A stretch of 64,000 bases of DNA, from contig JANUWI010000001.1 of assembly GCA_025504975.1 (NCBI GenBank), positions 3,224,001 through 3,288,000 on the forward strand. Direction: 5' to 3'. Each line of letters opens with the position of its first letter. Position 1 is the stretch's first letter. This DNA is from Plenodomus lindquistii (lineage: Eukaryota; Ascomycota; Dothideomycetes; Pleosporales; Leptosphaeriaceae). The notes under the pieces are model-generated. The model had not been told where the DNA came from and ran no database searches. It saw only the letters and a program-made list of their open reading frames with translations. Both the position numbers and the translations under genes were made by a program. This document shows, in pieces, positions 1-11,903 of the stretch.

Positions 1-471
1 CCTCTTCCTTGCCCGAAATTGCCTCTTTCAGATCGGAGACGAAGTCGTGTAGCGGATCATGGACCTTCTTGAAGAACGACATACCGCCGCTGCTCGAGGA
101 TGATTGTTGCTGGGTATTCTGCAGGGTGCAAGTCAGAATTGACGTAAGCTCGAGTGAGGCTTGCGAAAGGGTTCAAGATCAAGTTGAATAGACGGCCTAA
201 TCCAGCTTGCACGGGAAGAAAAGAGGACGCAACGGTCAAGAGGATGGAGGTGTTTTGGAGCTAATGTGATAACAGCGGGTCTCGTTCCAGGATTGCACGT
301 ATATAAAACACACAGGGGACACAATGACCGCATGGCGTTAAGAAAGGTACTCACCTCTTTTCTGCCGCCAAAGAACCGCCGCCCCATGTCACCAATCAGA
401 CCGCGGTCGCCTTCGCCGCCTTCTTGCCCGTGATAGTCCCCATACGCCAAGTCATCGTCTCGTCGAGACAT
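1..471 (-). CDS. N-terminal part of a glycine-rich protein, possibly a short fungal phospholipase D (partial, runs off window)
   Basis: Two exons are visible. Exon 1 is 471..355, an ATG followed by 39 codons rich in Asp, Gly and Arg. The intron 354..119 starts GTGAGT and ends CTGCAG. Exon 2 begins at 118 and leaves the window. The join keeps phase 0 and gives a Gln/Ser-rich patch, then an amphipathic segment MSFFKKVHDPLHDFVSDLKE. A Gly/Arg-rich head followed by an FFxKVHxxxHxxxSxLK segment is what I remember from the N terminus of the short (about 800 residue) fungal phospholipases D. The HKD catalytic motifs would lie outside the window, so the identity is inference. It is divergent from the cyanase gene across about 600 bp. 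Confidence 0.5.
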
Positions 472-1079
472 GGTGCCAGAGGCGCAATCACTGCTCGGTC
501 TTCGCAATCTAGTCAGTGGTGAGAGTGTCGTGGTGGGGACGCTGAGGTGTGGGCTGTGAACTCGCTGTCAGCTCTACCCCGCGCCATAGCTTCAGCTCAA
601 GCATGGGTCCGCCTGGCGCAGACGAGACGCAAGCATGTGCAACGCAGCTGAGCACTGTGGATCAGAACGATTCAGCAGATGCCTGCGTGTGTCAATCGCA
701 GCCATTGAATAATCTGTTAAGTTGTGCCAATAACGAAGTTGAGCACTACCCCGCCCGCCCCTCCGAAGCGCCCTCTGCTTTCCACCACTTCCTCGCGCCG
801 CACGTCAACGAACACTATCGCAGGGCCAGATGGTGCGTGGGGTTACCGCGGAGATCATCGAGACGGCTCACTCATCCATAACTTTGGCCGATTTTCTTGC
901 GATCTTGTGGTGCCGGGCCGATGGATTACAGCAGCAGTGGAGTATATGACGTACGAAGCAGCATTCGGCATGGGAAAATGGAAAAGCTCCAGACCTCCTC
1001 ACCTTATCGTGACAACTGCATTACACAAACCCAAAAGTTATAAGACCTGTATAAATATAATATTGAACACCTCACAATC
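472..1079. other. Divergent intergenic region
   Basis: This separates the leftward partial gene from the rightward cyanase gene and must hold both promoters. An A/T-rich stretch with TATAAATATAATATT lies just before the cyanase ATG (about 1049-1064) and could serve as its core promoter. I see no convincing ORF. Confidence 0.5.
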
Positions 1080-1803
1080 ATGGCTTTCGCATCGCGTTTC
1101 GCACTTCCTGCTAGACTTGCATCCCGCACACTTGTTCCTGTCACAGCAACTTTAGCACGACCTACATTGGCATATACAGCATCGCGTTGCTTCCATACCA
1201 CACCAGCAAAGATGTCGCAACACCCAATTGCTACCCTCAATGTGAGTCTTGATACGTATTCGCTACGTTTTAAGTCTGACGGATTTCAGGAAGAGCTAAA
1301 GCCTCGCCTACCACCATCCTCCATCAGCCTCTTCGAGGCCAAGAAGAAGAAGAACCTCTCCTTTGAAGCCATCGCAAAGCACGTTGGTCGTGATGAAGTC
1401 GCGATCGCGGCCCTGTTCTATGGTCAGGCCATGGCATCAGCAGAAGACATCAAGATTCTGTCAGAAGTCTTGGAGATTCCCGCCGAGCAGCTTGAGTCTG
1501 AACTGTCCGGGTTCCCTAACCGTGGGAGCACTCTCGACATGCCGCCCCGAGACCCAACCATCTACAGACTGTACGAGATTGTCCAGAATTACGGACAAGC
1601 GTACAAGGCCGTGCTTCATGAGAAGTTTGGTGACGGTATCATGAGTGCTATCAGTTTCAGCACCAAGATCGAGAAGGAGACAGATGAGAAGGGGGAATGG
1701 GCAAAGATCACCTTGAGGGGTAAATGGTACGTATACACTCCAATGACTCATACAAGGAATACGTTTCTGACTGAGCTACAGGTTGCCATACACGCGCTTC
1801 TAG
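1080..1803 (+). CDS. cyn1: Cyanate hydratase (cyanase) with mitochondria-like leader
   Basis: Cyanase converts cyanate plus bicarbonate to carbamate and CO2; carbamate then yields ammonia. Three exons: 1080..1241, 1290..1726, 1782..1803, with GT-AG introns. The second join restores a codon for Trp and gives the family's fixed C terminus KWLPYTRF. The spliced protein is 206 residues. The catalytic Arg and Glu sit in IYRLYEIVQNYG and the Ser in MSAISFS; the N-terminal helical domain precedes them. Fungal cyanases usually begin near MSQHPIATLN, which here is Met45 (codon at 1212-1214). The 44 residues before it are Arg/Ala/Ser/Thr-rich, lack acidic residues and end RCFHTTPAK, like a mitochondrial presequence. 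Both starts are in frame, so a 206-residue organellar form and a 162-residue cytosolic form are possible. The enzyme assignment is firm; the dual targeting is inference. Confidence 0.95.
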
Positions 1804-2408
1804 ATCTTTACGCATATAGTAATGCAAATCTATATGAATCGTATGAAAATTGCGCAGTTGGAGCAAATCCAGTGCATACGATACTGTCATCATGCTCAAG
1901 ATTCTTCCCCCAATCAATTTTCGCAGTGTCAACAAGTGAATCAATGGCGATGATGGCTGTTGTAGCTCAGCTGATCGTGCCTTCCCCAGTCTTGATGTGG
2001 CCCCACCGCCCCTGCCTCTCTCACATTCACCTCTTGTTCACTCGATTGCCTGGCTGGTACCGTATTTCTCACCTGATTTTGCCAGTCCCAAATCCCACTT
2101 ACGTACGTCCACCACAACTAATATCGCCAACGCTGTACACGGTCAGATCCAACGTGTGCTGTCCACACAGTCTCTGCCAGTAACCTCCTTCGATAGTGAG
2201 GAAGCTGCAAAATTGCCAACGGTGCGTTGTCTGCCGCGTCAATTCAGTTCATCACCTTGAACTCACTACAGCCTGAGCGCGTGCTCGAGCAGCCAAGTGG
2301 CTGAATCATAAGCTCACAAACTGCTAAGCCTCACTTCTGGATGTTACTGACTTCCAAAGAACTCAATAGCTCAACCCTCAAGCAGACGCAGGTACTACCA
2401 CCATAGCC
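1804..2408. other. Intergenic, cyanase 3' to zinc-finger gene
   Basis: It contains the cyanase 3' UTR and the promoter of the downstream C2H2 gene. Open frames run through part of it, but none shows family similarity or plausible splicing. Confidence 0.5.
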
Positions 2409-4030
2409 ATGTCTGAATTATCTCCAACGCGCCCTACACGTCGCGGACCGGAGGTCGACCCGCCAGTTAAAGTGAGGGTCAAATGCACCTACAAGGACTG
2501 CGATTTGTGGTTCAACGATGAGAAGACTATGAAGCGTCACAAGAGGCACTCTGATGAGCATGACTACTGCCATCTCTGCGACGAAGACTTTGAGGACGTC
2601 GATGCCTACATTCAGCACAAGATTATACGGCCCGATAATCACGACAGGGCGTGCCGCGTCTGCGGTGAAGAGTTCAAGTCAGAGGCAGGCCTGAAGCGCC
2701 ACATTGAGCTCGTGAGTAACAAAGTATTACGAGGACTAGCACCCACTAATAATCTACAGAACCACAGAGTCGACCAGAAACTCGTCTGTATTGGATGTCA
2801 TCAGTCGTTCCATCGCGCATGCCTCTTCATTGAGCACCTAGAGTTTGGCCATTGCGATGTGATCAGCCCCAACCAGTTCCACGGCCACATCGTTCATAAG
2901 CACCTCATCACCGAGTTCCTCAAAGGCGGTGAAGCCCTTGCCCGCTTCAAGCAGAAGACTTCCAAATACGATGCGGCGATTGATTACGAGGAGGAAGGCG
3001 GTATAGAGCTTGAGCAAGATCCGTTGGATGTCGATGAGGCCATCGAAGAGGTCAACTTTGAAGCAATCAAGCCTGAGACTCCGCCAGAGACGCCACAATC
3101 CCAAGCCTTCACCGGTCCGTACCCGCCTCTGCCATCCCAGATCGGCAAGGATTGGTCTCAGGTTGCGTCTAGCATCGGTACTATGTCTATCAGCGGTGAA
3201 TCCGAGGCATCTACCATTATCGGAAGCCCGGCCACGGCCACTTTTGGGACCGTCAATGGCGAATCGTCTCACGCTGGGTCTTCGGTTCAAGGTTCTAGCG
3301 TCACATCTTCGTCTCGCCGACCAAAGGCATGGGGTAGTCGTGTCGGCAAGACTACAAGCAGCATCCTCTTTCCGAACGCGAAACCAACCCCGGCCCCCAG
3401 CGAGTTCTCCATCGCGGCCCACGACGAGTCCATGCAAGGACAAGTCGGCATCAACATTATGAACACGCGCTTTTGGGATCCCCTGAGCAGTGACTGGAAT
3501 CCAGAGCAATTCTTCGATTCCGTCATCACCAAGTACTCTTGCCCATTCATTTGCGAGTAAGTCTTCCACATGAACCTCGATGCACCCATCCATTTCTCTA
3601 ACCCTCCCCCAGACAGACCTTCGAAACCGTTTCCAATCTCAACCAACACATCCTCGGCGACCACCGCATCACGCGCATGAAATGCCCAACCTGCCTGCAC
3701 TACTTCAAGTCCGCCACCGCCCTCGTCGCCCACTGCGAATCTCGCGGCGCAAAATGCCAAATCAACAAAGCAGAAGACTTTAACAAGTTTCTCAGCCAAA
3801 TCTCCGGAGGCTTCCTCGAAGTCAAGGAAATGACGCGCAAAGATCATGTCGACCACGAGCTCAATAGGCCCCGCTTCATCACTAATCCCGAGACGCAGCG
3901 CATGGAGAGGTATCAGCCGGTTGTGGCGACGTACCTTCAGTACAATGTCTCTACGCCCCCGGACTGGAAGGAACCTGCTAAGGTTGGCGTGCAGATTGGT
4001 GGGTTGCCGCGCAAGACGGATGCGTGGTAG
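2409..4030 (+). CDS. Multi-C2H2 zinc-finger protein
   Basis: Exons 2409..2711, 2760..3556 and 3613..4030 join in frame to 505 residues. The first third holds four C2H2-like fingers: a CTYKDC unit, CHLCDEDF, CRVCGEEF and CIGCHQSF, each followed by spaced His residues. A Ser/Pro/Thr-rich, probably disordered middle follows. Two more finger units lie at the C terminus, CPFICEQTF and CPTCLHYF; the first spans the second intron, which supports that splice. The order finger cluster, long linker, C-terminal finger pair is common in uncharacterised Pezizomycotina proteins that may bind nucleic acid or act in ubiquitin or ribosome pathways. I cannot assign a role. The 3' end converges on the rhomboid gene with about 500 bp between stops. 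Confidence 0.85.
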
Positions 4031-4527
4031 GGTATCTGGGGAATGACGGTTGGGGACGATACGAAGTCTCTCTCAACAGGCCGACAGGATTGATGCAAAA
4101 TGGTCGGTCGTGCTGCGAAACTTTGACAAGGATCAATGAGCAGCGACTGGACGTACGACAGTGGTGCGATGAACGGCACTTTGCGAGAATGATGGTTTGG
4201 ATTTTGACTGGTTAAAAGGTTGAGTTGCACTCTCACTCCTAAACTGATACTGGCGACGGGGAAACAAATCCCCCACACATTATCAAAAAGTGGCTTTCTC
4301 GATTCGATCACTATGCATTCATTCATCATGCAATGAACATTTCCAGTTTACCAGCCCCTTCATCCACAGAAGAATCCACATGTTTTCATATCATCATCAT
4401 ACTATTGCGAGAAAGCCATGCCATGCCTGTTTCCAGTATTGCTAATGCTATTTTTCCCCCAAGTCCATAGCCAGACTGAATATACGCCGATTCACTCTAA
4501 TCCCCACACACTCTTCTTCTACACTAC
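4031..4527. other. Convergent intergenic region
   Basis: Two 3' UTRs face each other here. No coding feature or repeat stands out. Confidence 0.5.
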
Positions 4528-6316
4528 TCACATCATCAACGACGCAGCCCCAGCAACAACAGGATCCGACATAGCGGACATGTCAATCCCGCGCCTAGTA
4601 TTATTCTGCACCGGACCATCCGTGAGGTTCAAACCGCCGATATCGCACCAACTCACGCCGTTTGTTTTGATCGGCTGTGGAGATTATTAGTTCTGCTTTC
4701 TCCTCTCTCTCTCTTTCTTAACAGTGGAGAAGGACTTACCAAACAAGTCAAATGCTTACACCAACTACACGTATTCCTCCACTCATAAAAGTTTCTCAGC
4801 AGCAGAATAAATCCTATAAACACGGCTACCAGACTCCCCGCACGGACGAGCCACCACGCCCACCACAGCGGCTTGCGGCCCTTGAAAAACCCCACTGGGC
4901 TTTTGGTCATGGCTGCGAATTTCGAGGCCGATTCGCTGGCCGTCGGGGCGAGGGGCTGGGTATCGACTGTTGCGTAGGGCGGCTCGTCGGTGCCTGTGCG
5001 CGTACGTAGGGATTCTGGGGAATGTAAGAGGCAGATACCCAGAACGAGGCCCATCAAGAAGCCGCCGATATGCGAGAAGTTGTCTAGACCGGGGAGGAGA
5101 CCGAGCACGAATGCGATGGCGATGTCGAGGACGAGGAAGAGGAGGTCTTTGACGGGGGAGCGGCGGGTAGACCAATTGTAGAGGAGGTCGAGGAGCGTGA
5201 GTGCGAGGATACCGAAGAGTGAGCCGGATGCGCCGACGGATGCTAGGCCGTCTGCTGCGTAGTTGCCGCCGAGGACGAAGCCAAAGATGCCGGCGGCGAA
5301 GTAGACGAGTGTGAAGCGTAGGGGGCCGATTTCCTTCTCCATGTCCCGGCCCAGCGTGAGTTGTAACAACATGTTGAAACCAATGTGGATGATACCCGCG
5401 TGTAAGAAAATCGGCACGATGAAGCGCCACCACTGATTCGGCTCGTGGCTTCTGTCGCGAAAGTCGGTCACGTTGTCTTGGTCGGGCACGCCACTGAATC
5501 CGCAGAGTTCGCTGAGGGAGCAGGACAAGGCTGCGGGGTCGAGGGAGGTGGTGTTGGGGCAGGGCCAGGTGGTGACGCGGTTGTCAATGACTTTGCGGAT
5601 GTTGTGCATGCAGGGGGTGAAGCGGGCGCCCATGTTGATCGTTACGTAGGGAGAGGGGCCGATCATGATGTTGAAGTTTGGTTTGGTTTGGATGGGAGAG
5701 CCTGTGAGAATGCCTTTGGTTGTGTCAGCTGATACTCCAGGCCATAGCTGCTGGACAGGTGCAATGATAGTAGGGGAGAGCACGACATACCGTTCTTAAT
5801 CAGCTCTCCAACAAACACGCCAATCTGTACCGTGGTAAGAATGTAGACCACCCACGTTACCCTCCCACTGAACCAGCCCTTCTTCTTCTTCTTGCGGTGT
5901 TTCCGCGCGGGTTCTACACCCAGGCCGTATCTCTCTGGATCTTGGTTGTACTGGGGGTCATCGTGGCCGTCCATTTTCGGTTGGTGTTGCAGCGGGATCG
6001 CGTTCTGGTCTGCAAAAGGATCCGGATGCCTTCCCGGGCCGGGCGAATCGTAGCGACCTTGGCCGTCGTGTAGATGTGAAGTCGAGTCGTACTGCGCATG
6101 GGGGTTGTATTCGGTGTTGGAGTAGCTGTCGGGATAGCCACCGAGCGCGCCCGAAGAGCTATGCTGGGGGTACGGCCGGTCATCAAAGGGCGACGCGGAG
6201 ACGGGGGAGACGGAGTGCTGTGTCTGATTGCCGGGGAGTGGGGGCAGCGGAGCGTCGTTCTTCGAGTGCGGTTGCCCTGTCGCAGGGTGCGAGTTGTAGT
6301 AGTCGTTGGAGGCCAT
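4528..6316 (-). CDS. Rhomboid-family intramembrane serine protease
   Basis: Three exons: 6316..5791, 5713..4740, 4674..4528 (548 residues). The cytosolic head is long, Pro/Ser/Gln-rich and ends in a Lys-rich stretch before the first membrane helix. The luminal loop carries INMGARFTPCM, shared by fungal secretory-pathway rhomboids. The core has the HxxxN block HIGFNMLLQ, the catalytic GASGS (Ser338) and the partner His390 in DNFSHIGGFLMG. A Cys/Trp-rich tail follows. For intron 1 I chose acceptor AAAG at 5714-5715 over CACAG further downstream because it gives the conserved LTGSPI and has a CTGAC branch site; both choices are in frame. The last exon is easily missed, since reading through the donor at 4739 gives a false basic tail, while splicing gives the family ending LPIKTNGVSWCDIGGLN. 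It probably acts in Golgi or endosomal membranes. Confidence 0.93.
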
Positions 6317-7531
6317 GGTGTGTATGGCTACGGCAGGTGCAGCTCACAGGCGTGCAACCTGGAAATGGCGGAGATGGAAGTACTGGGAAGGAACGTCGAG
6401 AGGGCGCGTGGATCAGCGCAGGGCACCGGCGTGGCGCCAATCGATACAAGCAGGTGAGCCGCACGAGTGCGGAGACGAAACAGACGCAGACGAGGGAGGC
6501 TGGTAAGTGCTCAATCAACAAGCCGGGGCCAGGAATGCGACAAGAGCGAGGCCAAAGGAGATTGCAAAGAGACGCCGCTTTGTTATATGCCAGCACACAC
6601 TTGCAGTTGCGGGGCTTGCCGCAGTCTGTCCAGCACGGCTGAGAATGAAAGGCAGGGCAGGGCAGGGCAGGGCAGGGCAGGGCAAGGGCTGAGGTTTGCC
6701 CAAGCCGTCAGAAACGACGCGTTGCCTGGAGACTCAGCCTCAGAAATGTGGTTTACCCCTGTCGTCCACATGCCGCTAGGCCCTGACGCCGTCGATCTGT
6801 GGCGGTACGCTCTTAAAATACCCTCTAACCCTGCCTGACGTCTGCACCATCGCCAGAGCTGCAGCAATACGGCTACGATAATGAGCGCCTGCATGATCGT
6901 TGTATTTGATCTTCTCGTGTGGCTACGCTTCTTCGTCTCTGTTTGCTGACATGTCGTGCCCATCGCACCAGGGCAGCAGTACAGACAAAGACGTCGCGAC
7001 CCTGGCCTGTCTGGCTGGTACGTGTAAAGGTGGGATCCACTTGTCCACGCGCATAGCTGTCATCACATTACATCACCGTGGATCAGAGACTCAAAAGCTG
7101 CCCAAACGTGGTCATCACGCAGTAACAAGATGGCTTCAAGTTGAAAGTGATTGAACAGTCAAGACTACTCGCTCATTAAATCATACACATCATGACCAGA
7201 TCCGCAGCAAGCTGCCGCAGATAGAAGCAAGACTGGAGAATGCCGAACCCGAATAGACAAGTGACCGCAAGGAGACATGAAAGAAACGAAACCCGCAACC
7301 CATACGCCACCATTGACTCCCAAGATGTAACCTCCCCACCCATATTCACACACCATTTGCCATCCAAAACGCCCGCCTAGGTTGAAATATGTAGCGCTGA
7401 ACTCCCACAGGGTGCAACGAGATATGGCTGCTGACAGGGAACACGTCGAAACCCACACTGCGCCCATGATGCATGCAATCCGACTATGCAGATGACGACG
7501 AAAACTCAACATCGGTACCGCAAAACAACGC
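6317..7531. other. Intergenic, rhomboid promoter and cdc14 3' UTR
   Basis: This holds the upstream region of the leftward rhomboid gene and the downstream region of leftward cdc14. A GGCAG pentamer array lies inside it. No further gene is supported. Confidence 0.5.
6651..6684. repeat. (GGCAG)n microsatellite
   Basis: About seven tandem GGCAG units lie some 330 bp upstream of the rhomboid start codon. Confidence 0.9.
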
Positions 7532-9566
7532 TCACGACTTGGTGCGGCCGCTGGGGTTGCTGATGCTCCCCACACGGCCACTCGTCTTTCGAATGCCACT
7601 CTTGCCATCGACGCTTCGTCGTGCGGGGCTGGACCGGATTTTGCCCATACTGATGCCGCTACCGCTCTTGTCCTTTGGCGTCTTGGGACGAGCACCTGCA
7701 GGCGCAGTGTTCTCGAGATCACTCTCGTCACCGAATCCAAATGAGGTATGTATAATCGAGGACGTCTGAACGACGGATGTTGTGCTAAACGCGCGACGCT
7801 GCTTGTCCTTTAGGACCGGAGAACGTGCTGGCGATCGCGATGAGGTCCTCCGTGCAACTTGTCGCAAGTGAAATTCCTCGTCCGACTCGCCGTCGAAGCG
7901 TGCCATCTCTGCCCTAACATCGGTGTGTGATCGCGCGAGAGGCTCATTCTCATCAATCCGCTGTGGCGATTGTCTCGTGCTATTGCCGTACAGCTTGCTA
8001 GTCTTGCGGGGCTGACCAGGTGTGGGCGCTGGAAGATTGTCTTCTTGCACACCAATGTGAGAATGTGCGCCATTGCTCCGATCATTGGACTCGATCTCGC
8101 CCAATGCTGCACGCTTCTGCGAACCGTTTGGTGGCGTGAAGGTCTGACCGTTGCTGGCAAGACGCTGTTTGTGCGGGGACTTTGTCGGTGTCGAAGGCAT
8201 CATTTGTGCGTACTTTGCTTTCATGGTATCCTCGTGCCACCACTCACGGAAGGTAGATTGGTTCAAGTGTAGCCAGTGCTGCTGGGGCCCGACCACCATG
8301 CCCGGTCGCATGAAGCGCATGTACGCGATGATCTCATTTGCCGTAAAGCCGTGCTTGTAGATCAGGTAGGCTCCAATGAGGCAGCCGGTGCGACCAAGAC
8401 CAGCCTTGCAGTGAACAGCGATGCCCTTCTTGTGTACTGTAATCATCTCGTGGGCGAGGTTGACGAACTTGCGAACAAGCGACAATGGCGGGCATGTGCC
8501 GTCGTCGAAGATCATGTTCAAGTGCTGGATGCCAAGCTTGGTGAAGTATGACGAGGAGTATAGCTCAGAGTTCAGCCGCACGACCAGGCCAATGTTTCTT
8601 GTTGTGAAGTGGGACAGGACATTCTTGAAGGGCCCGGGTATTCCAGAGCGCTGGATCTCAGCGACGTTTGATGGTAGGGTGGCGTACATTGGTGACGAGG
8701 ACGGAATCTCGTGGGTAGGCTGATGTTGTGGCGAAGCGAAAGCCAGGAACTGGGGAGTGACCCAGTTGAAGTCGCCCATGTCTACTCGCTCAAACTTCTC
8801 ATACCTGAACAGTAATTAGAATAAGAATGTGGGAAGATTCAACATCGAGCAGACTTACTCTTCCAAGCTAAAGTCCTTCAACCCGCAGAGACCCTCTTCC
8901 TTGGCTTTCCAGACACCGTAGATGACATCTTGAATGTTTAGGACGTAGTCAGCTTGGCTGTAGCCGGCGTCGCGGAAGGGCATGCACGGAGGGTCCATCT
9001 GCGCAATAGGCGCAAGAGCTAGATGGGGTGGCCATGACTGAATGAGGACCATGTAACATGCCAGTATGCATGCAGCGTTGGCGCGACCTGAGCATGTCAA
9101 TACAGGTGTCTCGAAGGAGATGGTGGCGGAAGCTTACTCCTTGAATCGGCGCTGCTCCAGAAGACGACGGCTCTGTCTTCGTTCGCAGGATCGCCGAGAA
9201 CCTCATGCAATTGCACAGCGAACCGGTAGAGGTGACCAATGTGGAGCGGGCCAAAGTCGCCGTGGAAAGCGTTGTAAAGCAGAGTCTTATCGATACTGAA
9301 ATAGACGGGTGGGTGTGCCTTGGATCCGGCAGCGGTTGGACCCGCTTGTGCCCGCGATGATCGCTTTGAGGGCGATTGGCTCTGCTTGGGGTATGGGAAC
9401 GGAGTGGTCGCGTCTGGAGTGTGTGTGTATGATGCGAGGTAGAGTCGGTCTTGGATGTACTGCGGGCACGACGTGTCAGAGGAGGCCCCGGCGTCGCATT
9501 GTTATGATGTTGTTTTGATCATACCTCGATGACCTGGCCGTAGCTAGTCGTGCTGGCGCGAGGCAT
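7532..9566 (-). CDS. cdc14: Cdc14-type dual-specificity phosphatase
   Basis: Four exons: 9566..9525, 9459..9138, 9087..8859, 8804..7532, giving 621 residues. Cdc14 dephosphorylates Ser/Thr-Pro sites made by cyclin-dependent kinase, driving mitotic exit, septation and cytokinesis. The N-terminal DSPn domain contains IQDRLYLASYTHTP and VYFSIDKTLLYNAFHGDFGP. The catalytic domain has the active-site loop HCKAGLGRTG with Cys330, the WPD-equivalent DDGTCPPLSL and the conserved QQHWLHLNQ. The C-terminal third is Ser/Pro/Arg-rich and basic, as expected for nuclear/nucleolar localisation and CDK control. Exon 1 encodes only 14 residues. The splices rebuild conserved words such as VIEYIQDR and DSRSRANAAC, which fixes the boundaries. 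It is divergent from the SET gene. Confidence 0.97.
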
Positions 9567-10366
9567 CTTGGCTACGCGCTCTCGGTGCGGCGAAGACATG
9601 AAGCAGGCGCAATGCTCAGAGCAAGAGTCGTTCCTGCTCAAGTAAACTCGACGGGCGGCGGTGTTGTGGGCGGCGGGCGCGCTACTTCAGACGAAAGCGG
9701 TGGATTCGCGCGGCACAGTGGGTTGGCGCGTGAGATGCCGGCCTGGAAGGATGCGCGCAGGAGGCGACGAGTCTGCTGTGCGGCGGGGGTGGGTGAAGAA
9801 TAACAGTAATGATGTGTAAAGTCCTGCGGTGGGTGACTTTAAGATGGTCTCGGTGGTTGTTGTTGTTGTTTACACTAGCACTAGCGTACGGGGGCGCTCG
9901 GACGTTTCGGGGCTTGCATAACGACAGACGACGCCACGCATCACAACAAACTTCCAAAAGGCTAGTCCCAACTCTTGACAGCCCGGCTTGAGGTGAGGCC
10001 CTGACCGCCCCTGCTTGCAATTTTGGCTTGTTTATGCCATGGCCTTGAGCCTGCTCAGTCTTTATCGTCGACTCTGCTCACCGACGGGCAGATTTGGCGT
10101 TGGCCGTTTCCCAAGAGACGACTCCGCGCAGGGCACATGCATGCTGCAGCTGTACGCATGATATCACAGGGTCCAAGACGGCTTTCCAGGTCCCAGCAGT
10201 CGATGGACACCAGACTTGGCAGCATCACACGACCTGCGCTAACGAATACCTCTTCGATCGCTCGATCGTACTTGGTATCAGCTCTGTAGACTACTGAGGC
10301 AGTTGCATTATTCTTGTGCTGCTCTCCTGACGGCCACAGCTCCTCGTGTCACCAACACTCGGCAGC
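9567..10366. other. Divergent promoter region, cdc14 / SET gene
   Basis: About 800 bp between the two start codons. I see no ORF with family support and no clear core element. Confidence 0.5.
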
Positions 10367-11903
10367 ATGATAAGACGAGGGCGGGCTGAAGGCTGGCTGC
10401 GACAGCCCATCGATGCCTTACCAACATGGGCCAAGTTTCACGGCGTTGTGTTCAATCATGTCAAGATCGGACCGCTTCCAGGATTCGAGGAACGAGGCTC
10501 AACTGTCATTGCAGATGGCGAGCTTGAGGGAGGCAAAACTGATCCTCTTCTAATCGTACCGAGAGACCTCATCATCTCTCGACTCAACATTGATCTTTTT
10601 GCCAAGTCAGATCATCACCTCCGTGAACTTCTAGAAGCCCTGGGTGATTTTGGAAGGGTGCGATGAGACCCCACAGTAATCAGTCGAGATGGTGACTGAC
10701 TCGCAGTGCAGACTACCCGTGGCTCAGTACTTACCTTTCTGCTGTTCCAAGCGACCATCTGTTGCCCAGATACAGAAAACATAGGTGTCTCGAATCCCCT
10801 CACAGAATACATCAAATTTCTTCCCGATGAGCTCCTTCCCACGTTTTGGACGGAGGAGGAACAGGAGCTTCTTACTGGAACCACTCTTCAACCTGCATTA
10901 CGTGCCAAACTCAACAGCCTACTCCGCGAGTTTGAGAGCTTGCGAACTGCAACAGAATCTATTGGGTGGTGTGCGAAGTACTGGTGGGACGAAGACTCGG
11001 GGATGTTGACATTTGATGACTGGATGCGTGTCGATGCCATGTACAGGTCAAGAGCTCTCGAGTTCCCAGGCGCTGGAGACTGTATGATGCCCTGCGTTGA
11101 CATGGCAAACCATGCTTCAGGGAGTGCAACAGCAGCGTTATATGAAACAGACAGCAACGGGAACGGACTGCTGCTGCTACGCGAAGGTAAAAGGATCTTG
11201 CCTGGCGGTGAGATCACTATCACGTATGTCAGTCAGGCTTTCTTTTTAGGCTGACGCTAACGACACCAGATATGGAGATGAAAAAGGTGCTTGTGAAAAC
11301 ATCTTCTCTTATGGGTTCCTAGAAGATGTAGTCCAGTCAGCAAGGGTCATGTTCTTGGACCTCGACATTCCAGATGATGACCCTTTACGACCTGCGAAGA
11401 TGTATGTTTCCACTGCAGCGCCAGGCTTTCGTATCTTTGATAAAGACGACACGGTCGATTGGGAAAGCGACTACATATGGCTTGTTGTCATCAATGAAGA
11501 AGACGGATTGGACTTCAAAGTCAGACAAACTACTGATGGCAAGAGGGAGATTCAGGCTTTCTGGAAAGAGAAGGAACTGGACACTTTGAAATTGCGCGGG
11601 TATCTGGAAGAGGATCCAGCCTGGGACATCTTTCAACTTCGTGCTACTGTTCTGCTGCAGAACAGAGTCGAGATGCAGATTGACACACTCCAGCAAATAC
11701 AGAACGTGAAACGAGAGCCAGCTATCAGAGATGTACCATGGGAACTTGCAGCGCGACTTCGATCGCTGGAGCTAGAGATGTTAGAGCGTGCCGTAGCCGT
11801 CCTCGAGGCTCAGAAGACGGAGCTCATCCAATCCGACACTGTACAGCAGTATCTGGGGTTGGCAGCAGGCGAGGGCGACGACAATGAAGTTGATTTTTCA
11901 TAA
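10367..11903 (+). CDS. SET-domain protein lysine methyltransferase (Rubisco-LSMT/RKM type)
   Basis: Exons 10367..10657, 10712..11223 and 11270..11903 give 478 residues. The SET core is split by an insert, as in the Rubisco-methyltransferase/yeast Rkm class. Conserved pieces are TEYIKFLPDELLPTFWTEEE, WDEDSGMLTFDDW, the cofactor/substrate segment CVDMANHASGSATA, and the C-terminal SET tyrosine motif ITYGDEKGA, which spans intron 2. A helical substrate-binding region follows. Members usually trimethylate lysines on ribosomal or other cytosolic proteins. An upstream in-frame GTG at 10346 exists, but the first ATG at 10367 is the natural start. The substrate cannot be told from sequence. Confidence 0.88.

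Noticed and set aside
4653..4740. Basic C-terminal tail of the rhomboid (reading through to a stop near 4653)
   Set aside because: A GTAAGT donor at 4739-4738 and CCACAG acceptor lead to a conserved ending; the tail is translated intron.
9400..9440. Apparent frameshift in cdc14 at a CA dinucleotide run
   Set aside because: On recounting the bases the run is (AC)5 and the frame reads SYTHTP straight through to VYFSIDKT; no lesion exists.
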